This document shows, in pieces, positions 25,001-37,000 of a stretch of DNA of 64,000 nucleotides. The notes beneath the pieces were generated by a model, which saw nothing but the letters and a program-made list of their open reading frames with translations, was not told where the DNA came from and made no database searches. The translations under genes and the position numbers were made by a program. Numbering within the stretch: the first letter of the stretch is position 1; each line of letters begins with the position of its first letter. Source of the stretch: Maniola hyperantus (Eukaryota; Arthropoda; Insecta; Lepidoptera; Nymphalidae); contig NC_048556.1 in the NCBI RefSeq assembly GCF_902806685.2, positions 4,712,001 through 4,776,000 of the forward strand, written 5' to 3'.

Positions 25001-28000
25001 ATGGCTTACCTTGCAGTTTGGATACTGGTTGAAGACCCTAAACATGGCCACTTCAGCGACTATAGTCTTCCCGGACCCAGTGGGCGCCCCCAACAGCACG
25101 TTATTGTCCGTGTGGTACAAACAGTGGAATATCTGCGTTTGTATCGGGTTGAAATGGCTGAAGTTATACAGCATTTCGTATGACGGGTTGTTTAGTGCCG
25201 TAACTGGTAATGGTTGAAGTTCCAGGAGATCTGAAAGAGGTATTTAGTATTTGTACACAATCTCTAAACTAGACTAAGCAACAGGTCTGAATCTCAAGAA
25301 AGTCCGAAACTCTTAAGTGAGAGTAAGTGTAATCTTTTATAACAAAATTCCAAAATCAATTTTCGACTTGCCAAAAAACAAAAACACTTTTTTTTAATTT
25401 TACACAAGTTCAAAAAATCTTAGAGAATTTTTTTAAGAAAAAAGTTTTTTTTTATATACCTACACATATCTACTGATTAAATATGATAATATCAAGTGAG
25501 GAAATGAAAAAGCTCACCAGTGTGAGGAGGGTGTGTTTCAGGCAATATAAGGTGTTGGAATGTTAATGCCAGAACACTTTCCGAACCCAGCCATCTGTAA
25601 CAAATAAATATTTTGAAACTTTGTAGGTTACTCGACTAGTTCGCTAACTCAGTGTCTAACGCTGAATGATAGCCAAGGAGTTAATTTGACATTGATTGGT
25701 TCTACATTGCTGCTTCATTGAGTGATAATAAAACGATGTTTTGTAGAAAACCTTCAATGGATTAAAGATAAATGTCAAATGAGCTCGGGGACTATCATTC
25801 AGTATTAGACACTGAGTTAGCGAATCACCCTGCTGGGCGCGTTTGGAACCCTCGTAGCTTTAGTTATATAAGTTTACGTAATTAATTATTAGCACTACAT
25901 CATTGTATTGCAAATTACCATCCAAAAGTGTACAATAGTATGTACCATAAAGTGTACAATAATTTGAATAAATAATTTGACTTTGACTCTGAGTTGCTGG
26001 ATAATTATTTTTATACACCTGACAATGGTGCTAATTCTGTAGTCTTTCTCTAAATTTAGAGTATCTGCATCTTATTCTTTTTAATATTGCTAAAAAGGGG
26101 ACGGAACATGAATTTACATTTAGAGACTCTAAATTTTAGTGCACACTATAAATTTAAACAATAGGCTCGCTTCTGGCAGCTAAAGTCAAGAGGTTTGACA
26201 GCTCTAAATTAAATTTAAAACTGTGAAACCTATCCTTTTCATATTACTTTAGTAAGAAGAAGATGCGAATACTCTAAAATTTAGTTGTGCTCAGAATCAG
26301 TACCAGTGCTTTACAACTATTTAAAACGCTATTTACCTTTCGGAGGTGGCGCGTACATAATACTGAGGCGGCAAGGGCTCAGATATTGGTATTGTTATGA
26401 TGAGCTCTTGGGGTTCGTTGGTTATGACCTGTTATGAAATCAAAAAGCAGGCATAAGAAAAGAGTTTACATGAAAATATAATAATAGAAAATTTTTCTAT
26501 GCATAATCTTTACATAGTATAAAATAAAGTCGCTTCCCGCTCTGTCTTTATGTATGAACGCGTAGATCTTTTAAACTACGAAACGGATTTTAATGCGGTT
26601 TTCACCAATAGATAGAGTGATTCAAGAGGAAGGTTTAGAGGTATAGTATAATCACCTTGCACCCATGCGAAGCCGGGGCAGGTCGCTAGTGGATTATAAA
26701 TTCAGTAGTACTTATACAAATCTCCAAACTAAATAAAACGTTTGGGTTTAAAAGTAGTGCTTCCGCAAAGTGTTAAAAATATTTTAAATACTTTTCACCT
26801 GCCTCCCACAGACTGTCAATATGAGGAGCGTAAAAAGGTATGAGTGAAATGCAATTTCCCGGATTTGGATCCATGGATTTTGGATTCAAGTCCCGTCATT
26901 TAGTCTATTTATTTGCACCAATGAATGAGGTACCATTTTCAGAATAGATACGTTTTTGGTGTCCCCTGCAAGAAATGGATCTGTGCAACACGCAGTTTAG
27001 TTTAGAAGACCAAAGATCTGTGTACAGCAGGCTGGTAGATTACACAAAAGCTGTATGAATCATTGCTGCATCTCAGTTGTTGTGATTGGCTGAATTTAAA
27101 GTATTTTTGCTGCAATAATGCATTTAACCAAAAGCCAGAAAGTGTTAGCCAATCAATGGTGATTGCGATCGTCACACTGTAGCTATCATTTTCCGTAATT
27201 AACCCATAGCACTAATAACAAAGTACCTGTTTCTTAGTTATGAGGAAATATTCATGGTAGTACATGATATCCGTTTCAGGATCTTCCACCCAAATCCAGA
27301 AAGCTTCAGGCGCTTTCCCGTGATATTTGTCGTTCCATCTGAAAATAAAAGCATTTTCAAAGGATTTTCTTCGACCTGAATTAGTATAATATGGAATAAT
27401 TTCAGTGACCGAAAGCTCAAGCTCAAGCCGTCCATTGCTATGTCTCTTGTAAGGAGATTCATACGCCACGCTGCATGTTCGTTTATTTATCGTTTGATGT
27501 CGTCTCTCCACCTAGCTTGGGGTCTACCAACTCTGGACCCCAACGTCCATCAGTTATTCGAACTATGTGCCCCGCCCATTGTCACTTCAGCTTTTCAACC
27601 GGTGTCGGTTACTCTGGTTCTTCTACGGATCTCTGATTTAACCACCCAGAAAAACTCCAAGCCTGACTAATAGAAGACAAATAGACTATTATGTGCGCAT
27701 AGTGAACGCGGAACGCAAAAGTGTTTGAATTCGAGACTACAGACTTGGCACCTGGATCGAAACCTGTGAACCTAGGGGAAATTTCTTTTATTCAATAAGA
27801 AATGAATTAATAATAATCTGTTATTATCCTTACTTGAAATTCGGTGTAATGGTAAGTCGTATCCGTAATACGGTCCTTGTAATGGGATGCAAGCTTGCTT
27901 CCATTTCTAACAAAGGGAACTCGTCCGCACATTTCTTTAGATGCCTAGCTGCTTTTGGATTGCGAATGAGATCGCCTAAAATAGAGAAGATTAATTTTTT

Positions 28001-31000
28001 TATACGTTTATATTATTATTTTAGTTAGTAGGTATAGTAGTTTATATTATATTTTTATATTATTTAACGTTCAAGGTTAGTTAAGTTACTTAAAAATATG
28101 ATAGTTGCAAAATATTTGACAACACAATTCGTATATGAAGCCTTCAACTTTAAAAAAAACTTTAAGACCCTATGTTCAGAATCCTATTGGCATGGATTTC
28201 AGATTGGTTTAAGACTTTAATATGATCTGGACAATTTTAGAACTTTCAAAGGTTACAGAGTTCCTGAACAATTTGAGGATATTGAAAATGTTTTTCCGGC
28301 TTCTGAAGATCTGGGATTTGGTGAATATGACGAATTTATATATATCATTCACTTACACGGCTTTTGGCTGTATTTAAAAAAAGCCTTTGTTATTTCAGGA
28401 TAGAGTAGCTTAGAAAACTCCTTGCATAGTCCTTTACATCGAAGTCTGAGCAGTTTCGAGGATTAGCCCCAAAATAGACAACAATTATTTTACAAATGGG
28501 TGCTTGCGTTCTATAGTCGACGCATTTTAAACTTAGTCGTCGAGTTATCTGCCTGTTTCGCTCGCACTTACCTACGACCTGTAAGTGCGAGCGAAACAGA
28601 CAGATAACTCGACGGCTCAGTTTAAAATGCGTCGACTATAATGACGTGTAAATAATCATTACTTTCAGCCATATGAGTAACAAAAGGAAAATAGCAAAAA
28701 TACAGACAGCCACCTCAATTTTATTCATAAGTATGGATATATACCTAATTCTTTCCAGTCCATATCCCGTATTTGGTCGGGTTTGAGCATGGGGTACTCG
28801 ATATGCTTCAACACTTCATTGGGGAAGCAGTTGAACTGTCTCATGTCGCTGTAGAAGTCCCACAGCTGAAGTTCCATCATTTTGGCCATTTTCAAGTAAA
28901 TGCCCGCCATGTAGGCGTTGTTTTTGCGGAGGGTTATCTCGAATAGCGCACGCACTATTCGGACTGCGTTCTAAAATATATCAGGGGATTCTTATTTTTA
29001 AATACAAATATTTGAATTTATATTATAACTGCGAAAGTGTGTCTGTCTGTCTGCTTGCTTTTCACGGCCCAACCATTTAACCAATTTCAATAAAATTTGG
29101 TACAGAGATAGCTTAAATCTCGGGGAAGACTTTTGATCCCGGAAAATCAAAGAGTTCCCACGGGATTTTAAAAAACCTAAATCCACGCGGACGAAGTCGC
29201 GGGAATCATCTAGTAAATAATAAATTTGACGTTTTGACAGTGTTTGTATTGGAAATCTACGTAAAAACTCGTCAGTTAAAGTTGTATTTGGGATTGAAAA
29301 ATCATCTCGTTTTTTCAAGTTTAATCAAGGGCTGCCATAATAACATAAATTAGTGAGCGACTCAAATTATTGGCGGTTCCAACCCCACCCGTTGCACTAT
29401 TGTCGTTCCTACTCCTAGCACAAGCTTTGGAGGGGAAAGGGGAATATTAATCTACATGATAAACTTGGCTAATATTCTTTAAAAAAAAAAAAGGTTTGGT
29501 AATTTTTCATTATTATGCATTTCATTTTTTTAAATCGCTTTTTAGTTTTGAATTTTGATACATTGCAAAACACCTTAAGTCAAAATCTTACCTGGCTAAT
29601 GTAATTTAAATCGGATTGCAGCGAGGAAATATTCACCCGTCCTCTTGAAAGGTAAGTTTGTAGCAGAATGTGGATTTTCCAGTGGATATCTTCTGGCGGG
29701 TCTTCGATCCTCAATTCGCAGTACTGGTCTTTGAGATTCCACAGTTCTGTTAGTTCTTCTTTTCTAAGCTAAGGATCATGAAAAATCACGTTGATATTTA
29801 AATAGTCCAAAGGAAAGTGTGACTAACTGCCTTTATTTCTAGCGAAACTATTTTCGGATTTGGATTTGTTTTCTAATTCTTGTAAAAAATAAGTTCGATC
29901 GAAATTTTATAAGGAAATAATTGAGAATTGCTTTTTCTCAACTCGATTCTACCAAGTACGAAACTATTTCTCGGGTTTGGATTTGTTTCTATTTCTTTTA
30001 AAAAATCAGTTCGATCGAAATTTTATAAGGAAATAATTGAGAATTGCTTTTTCTCAACTCGATTCTACCAAGTACGAAACTATTTCTCGGGTTTGGATTT
30101 GTTTCTATTTCTTTTAAAAAATCAGTTCGATCGAAATTTTATAAAGAAATAATTGAAGATTGCTTTTTTTGTCAAGCTGATTGGTACCAAGTATTTCTAA
30201 CTCTCAGATCTAACCTATTTTTATTGTAAGAAAGCATGTTAAATTTTAAATAGTCCAACGAAAGTGTGAAATGAAGCCATTATTTCTAGTATGAGTATAT
30301 TTTGGATTTGAATTTTTTGTCTGATTCTTGTAAGAAATATATTCGCCCAAAAGAAAAATTTCTAGTTTAGTAAATAGAATGTGACTAAAAATTTTGAATG
30401 GTTCCAAAGTGTTTTCTTAATTCTTAAGTAATTTTTTGGTAATTTGAAAAGGTAGAGATTACCTAAAAATTTTTTTTTATAAAAATTACCTTAAGTTGCT
30501 GAAAATCTGAACATCTGGTCAACATTTCGAGGATGTAACCTTGCGTCATAGACTTGCGAACCATAGAGTTGAAAACTTCCATTGTTTCCCATGTTATATA
30601 GTAATGGCTGGCCGTTCTACCCAAATCTGAAAAAAAATTGTAATAGTGAATTAAATTAAAAAGTCTAAATAATTAATGAGAATAGAAATAAACGAAAATC
30701 AATATGTAACATGTACGTACAATAGTTGTTTGTATTCATGCGAGCTATTGATTAATATCTATTTTAAGCTGGTATAGCCTAGTGCTTAGGACGTCCGCCT
30801 TCTAATCGGAGGTAGAGGGTTCGATCCCGGGCACGCACATCTCACTTTTCGCGTTATGTGCGTGTTAAGTAATTAAATGTCACTTGCTTTGACGGTGAAG
30901 GAAAACACCGTGACGAATCCTGCATGCCTGAGAGTTCTCTATAAAGTTCTCAAAGATGTGTGAAGTCTACCAATCCGCACATGGCCAGCGTGGTAGACTA

Positions 31001-34000
31001 TGGCCAAAACCCTCCTCGCTCTAAGAGGAGACCTGTGCTCTGTACCGTAGTGAGCCGGTGATGGGTTGATCATGATGATTGATTAATATAGGCTTTATGT
31101 GTGGCCGCTATTTTGGAAAAAAAGAAAAATGCCCGACTACTAGGTAGGCCAAAATCTTCAAAGGATTTTGTGCACTATACTCCTATTGGCCATTTACCTG
31201 TGACATTAAGATCGCCAGTCCGTTCGTTGTACCGCAGCATCTGCGTGCGATCTAACTGCATAGCGGCGTTTGTGATCAACTCACGTCTTTTAGTCTCAAG
31301 CATCGGCTCTTCAAACGTGTCCGTGTAAGTTAGGCCGTAAACCTGAAATACAAAACTAGCTTTAAGGGCATTTGTGCACTCAACCGTGATTTTACGGATC
31401 CGTAAAAATACGAATCGAATGCTACGTATTTGTATGACGGCCAATTCGAAGAATTAGGGATACGAACCGAATACGGATGAATGTACAAACGCCCTTAGAG
31501 CGATTACTCACCAAATCTTATCCGAATCCGTGAAAATACGTTTCGAAGTAGTCATAGAACTATTTGTATGGTAGCTCACGCACTAGCTTCGACTTCCATC
31601 ATCCGAGTTCTCTCCGTCATCCGTGAGAATATCTCGGATATGCCTCGGATTCAAATCGGACGTATGACGTAGATATGTCAAAAAGTCCACTGAATAGGTT
31701 TGATTTGGATCAGAGATCGAATAAGTTCGTAAGCAATATTCGGTCTGAGTTTTTATAGCCGTATTTTCACGGACTCGGATCGGCTAAGTGCGTAAGGGCT
31801 CTTACAGATCGTGCTTTTCCGTCAGTTCGTAAAAAGACCGCTGTGCGGCAGTGAGAGAAATGTTTCTGCGCAAAGGTTATTATTTATGTTTATCTCTAGC
31901 TGATTAGGCAGCTTCTCCTTTTATATATTTAGAAGATTATTTTTACTTTCATATTGGCCCCGATTCTCTAGTCTCTGTCTAAACTAAATTTAGAGTATCT
32001 GCATCCCTTTCTTTTTACTAATGCTAGAAAAGGAACGGAACATGACTTTCACATTTAAAGACTCTAAATTTTAGTGCACAATACAAATTTAAACAGTAGG
32101 TTCGCGATTGCGTGCTAAAATCACGGGTTTTACCATCTAAAAATTAAATTTAGAAATGTCAAACTGCTTCTGTCCTTTTCATATTACAATAGTAAGAAGA
32201 GGGTGCGAATACTCTAAAATTAGGTTGTGCTTAGAATCGGTGCCATTGTGCGGCAAATAAACTGTTGACTGATGAACAAATCGCACGGTAGAATCAACAA
32301 TCGCCGGCAATCGAATAGATAGATAAATCACTCACTGCGCAGGTAACAGCTAAGTTTGGTTCGAGATCGTTAACTCCACTTACCTGTGGATTTATTCTCA
32401 TTCTAACGAATAGGTAGGTGTAACTCAACCACTCCACTGCCTCGTCGATATTGGTCACAGTTCCGAGAGCAACCTGGAAAAATTGTTTAGTATAAAATAA
32501 CCGATAAAAATTCGTACGGTTGAAAGTTAAAACCTTATACAATAGATTTCATTTATAACGACCTCGGTTATGACGACTTTTTAGTTATAGCAGTTACTTC
32601 AGATTCAGACTAAATTTATTTGCTTTCATGTACATTTACATTAATTGATGGTGGGTGCTTAAAGCTAAATATAAGTACACGAGACCCTGTCAGGGTATTG
32701 CAAATACAACTTTAGGTACAATAAAATGATAAATATTAAAGATACAATAAAAGGTTACAATTTAAAATACAATAAGAATAGGATTAAAATTATTAAATTA
32801 TCATTACTAGATATTAAATATTATTCATTTGCATGCTTACATAAAGGAAAAGGTGACTGACTGACTGACTGATCTATCAACGCATAGCTCAAACTACTGG
32901 ACGGATCGGGCTGAAATTTGGCATGCAGATAGCTATTATGACGTATGCATCCGCTTTTTTGAAATTTCCGGATTTTTGAAAATTCAACTCCTAGGTGAAT
33001 AGGGGTTTGAAATTTGTGTAGTCCACGCGGACGAAGTCGCGAGCATAAGCTAGTTTATTATAAAGCAAGATTAGTACAAAATAAGAATAAAGTCAAAGTA
33101 TAATAGTATTAAATAAGTTTTAGCGACGTAACAAGTTCTTTTTGAATTTAAAGTAAATTACAATGCCAGTGCCAGATGTGTCGATCTGAGGCCTTCCACT
33201 TTTACCGGTTTTGTAGCATATCCAATATGCTTTACAATTAAAAAAATCTATAGAAATACTTACTTCAGCGTTTAAATTGTCGGCCAAAAGGTTGATAAAG
33301 TTGCTTTCTATGGGGAACTGATTGGTCATACACTTCAGATAGTGTGTAAGTTTGTCGTGCGTGGTGATTATAATGCCAGTGCCAGACGTGTCGAACTGAG
33401 GCCTTCCTGCGCGACCGAAGATTTGTAGCACATCCAGTATACTGAGGTCTACGAATGTGCCGTGACTTTGGTCGTATATTTCTGTACCCTACAAAAAAAC
33501 ATTAGTACGTGTAACCTTTATACACTAGTCTTAGTAAAATACATGAGTTTAAATGTATAGTCTGTAAAGAATGACTCCTCACGCGCTAATTTTACTCTAT
33601 GGGTCCTTTAAAATGAGGATTAAAATCGTAGTTTTGACATGAAATTTGACACAAAATGTTAAAATGGCGCGTGAATGGTTTTTACAGAATATAATATATT
33701 ACGTACTCTTATTATAACGCCGTGTGCTGGCAGGTTGACTCCCCAAGCCAAGGTCGATGTACATACGAGCACCTTGATATAGCCTTCAGCGAAATATTTC
33801 TCCACCATATTCCTACAAAAAAGTGCCATCACTTAGCATCAGGTGACCCACCTGCTCGTTTGCTCGCTATTGATATAAAAAACCGGCCAAGTGCGAGTCA
33901 GGCTCGCGCAATGAGGGTTCCGTACTACAGTCGTATTTTTTCGACATTTTGCACGATAATTAAAAAACTATGATGCATTAAAATAAATAAAAATCTGTTT

Positions 34001-37000
34001 TAGAATGTACAGGTGAAGACCTATCATATGATACCCTACTTGATATAGTCACTCACTTCGAAAGTTGAAAATACTAATTATTAGTTCATGACCACAATTT
34101 AATTTTTTTTGTGTGATCTAACCCTAAATTCACGGTTTTCAGATTTTTCCCCAAATGTCAGCTATAAGATGTACCTACCTGCCAAATTTCATGATTCTAG
34201 GTCAACGGGAAGTACCCTGTAGGTTTCTTGACAGACCGACAGACAGACAGACAACAAAGTGATCCTATAAGGGTTCCGTTTTTCCTTTTGAGGTACGGAA
34301 CCCTAAAAAGTAAAGCTTCTCACCTATCGCTCCTCAGCATACCAGCATGATGACAAGCAAAACCGGATGCAAACAATTCCGCCAACAATTTATTGGGACT
34401 GCTCCCAATACTCTTCTTAGCTTTAAGGAATGCTCCTGAATCTTCCGGCTCAAAGTGTTTCAAATGGCCCTTCTTTTGGGCCAACTCCTTGAGAATCATC
34501 GCGGTTTGGTGAGTCGCGTTACGCGCGTGTACGAATACCATCACTTGATGGCCCTTTTGGACCATTTCGATGGCTTTATCATAACATATTTCATTCATCA
34601 TTTGTATCTGTATGAAATAAATAAAATCGGTGATGATTCCAAGACTCTATAGGGGGCTATAGGGCGCTAGTAGCAGTGATAGCCTAGTGGTTAGGACGTC
34701 CGCCTTCTAATCGGAGGTCGGGGGTTCGATCCCGGGCACGCACCTCTAACTTTTCGGAATTATGTGCGTTTTAATTAATTAAATATCACTTGCTTTAACG
34801 GTGAAGGAAAACATCGTGAGGAAACCTGCATGCCTGAGAGTTTTCCATAATGTTCTCAAAGGTGTGTCAAGTCTACCAATCCGCACATGGCCAGCGTGGT
34901 AGACTATGGCCAAAACCCTTCTCACTCTGAGAGGAGACCCGCGCTCTGTAGTGAGCTGGTGATGGGTTGATCATGATGATGATGATGATGCTACAATATA
35001 GTCTGCGATAGGTTGAGATGGTGATCGGGGTATGAGACCGGGGGACGCCCCGCGCACCCGCACGTCACTCGCACCGGGTTAGCGCGAAGGATGTGCGGGT
35101 GTGCGGGGCATTCCCTCCCCGATTGCCATCTTGACCTGTCGCGTACTATGAGTATTTACTTGTGTGCTAAGGAACTATTTCCCTCCTACCTAGTTCCCTC
35201 CTCACTGCTGAGTACAAGCAGAGGCGGATTAAATGTCGAGAGCGCCCTAGGCAAGCACCTCATAGGCGCCTCTCTAGAGTCTAACAGGCATATTAATATT
35301 TTTACTAACTTCGAAAGTACGAGGAATCGTCTCATTGGATAGCTGGTGATTATATCTACTATTATGTGAACGAAGGAAGAACATCACTTGACGCTTTGCT
35401 ATATTAAAGAAGAGCATAGACTTATCATTGACGTGGTAAGTGGCCCGTCCTGCGTCTAAGGATGCTATAAGTCTGTTCAAATTCATAAGCCTTATTTCTT
35501 GAAGACAGTATAACTTTTTATTTTGTTTTTTCTTTAACTTTTTCTTTTTTAGTATTTGTGTTATTTCGTAATGGGTAAGAATTTCTTGTTTTGATTGTAT
35601 GTATTAGATTATAATGGGGCTGACATGTATATAAATATAAAAGCCCCTAAATAAAAAAAGAAAAAAAAGTACAAGGCACAAGAGTAAAACTAAAGGTCTT
35701 TATTATATTTATAATTGTGCCCGAAGTAAGCCCGATGCTAAGTTTTATATTAAAATGTAAGTAAAAAAAGACCTGTCTTAAATGTGCGCCGCCTCCAGTA
35801 CCGACGTCTTTGACCCCAATGAATTGCTGTTCCAAAGGCACCGGCCGGAAACGTGAGTCGAAGAAGTACAATCCAACATTTGGATTCACACGGAGGAACC
35901 TAAAATTTTCATTGCATTTTTGTAAGATGAAAACTTAACTTTATGACTACATCGTAAAGTTCATTTTCACTTAGCAAATCGCTTCCCTTACTATAATTGC
36001 GAAAGTATGCTTGTTTGTTTGTTAGTTTATTGGTTTGTCCTTCAATCATGTCGCAATCGACGTGATTTTTTGCTTGAGTATAGTTAAAGATTAACTATTA
36101 GTTAAAGACCTGGAGTGACATAGACTACTTTTTATGCCAGAAAATCAAATCCCCACGGGATTTTTTAAAACTAAATCCACGCGAACGAAGTCACGGGCGT
36201 CAGCTAGTTCAAGATAGCTGGACCACGTTCACCTACTTACAATCCGAATCCGATCATGAGTGGTTTTTAGAATATTTAATTGTAAACCCGTGCTATAACG
36301 CTCATTCTTGAGACAGGCTCACAATCGTATCATATTCTAAGAGGGTATTTTTTAAACTCGACGTTATGTGTCTGCTATAGGTACCAAGTATTGAAATTTC
36401 AACTTTATGACCTTAAGATAGACTTCATTCTCACCTGGCAACGTCAAGATAGGTAATGTAGCAGTATTCCACATTCCGTATAATATTCTGAGAGGACTCC
36501 ATTTGACTTTCAAGTTATATATATTGTACTATAAGTCCCGCAAATTGCTATTGCGCTGGAACCATGAACTCATTAACATCGAAATGACGTCATTTTGACG
36601 TAGCCTAAATAAAAATATACCATCAGCTCGAAACTTCAGTCTAGTGCTGACGTCACTAAAATAGCGCTCACGCGCATTAGCAATTTGTGGGACTTATACA
36701 TTAGCAGTTACATCGCAAAATAAACTTTGTACCCTAAGCTTAAAGTTCATTCTCACCTGGCAACATCAATGTAGTTAGGTAATGTAGCAGATAGCCCCAC
36801 GATTCGTAGAAATATTCTGAGTGGAGTCCATTTGACTTTCAAGTTCTATCTATTGTACTATGAGCAGTTACATTGCAAAATAAACTTTGTACCCTAAGCA
36901 TAAAGTTCATTCTCACCTGGCAACATCAATGTAGTTAGGTAATGTAGCAGATAGGCCCACGATTCGTATCATATTCTGCGTGGATTCCACTTGGCGCAGA

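Noticed and set aside
29928..30229. Repeated 61-74-codon frames
   Set aside because: Produced by the 116-bp minisatellite; hydrophobic translation of repeat DNA.
34690..34750. tRNA-like sequence with A and B boxes
   Set aside because: It is the head of a SINE present in about nine copies here and cannot fold as a full tRNA with a proper acceptor stem.
36763..36840. Considered as an alternative real ASCC3 exon
   Set aside because: It has a donor but no acceptor and only part of the exon; all reading phases are satisfied by the full exon at 36917-37103.
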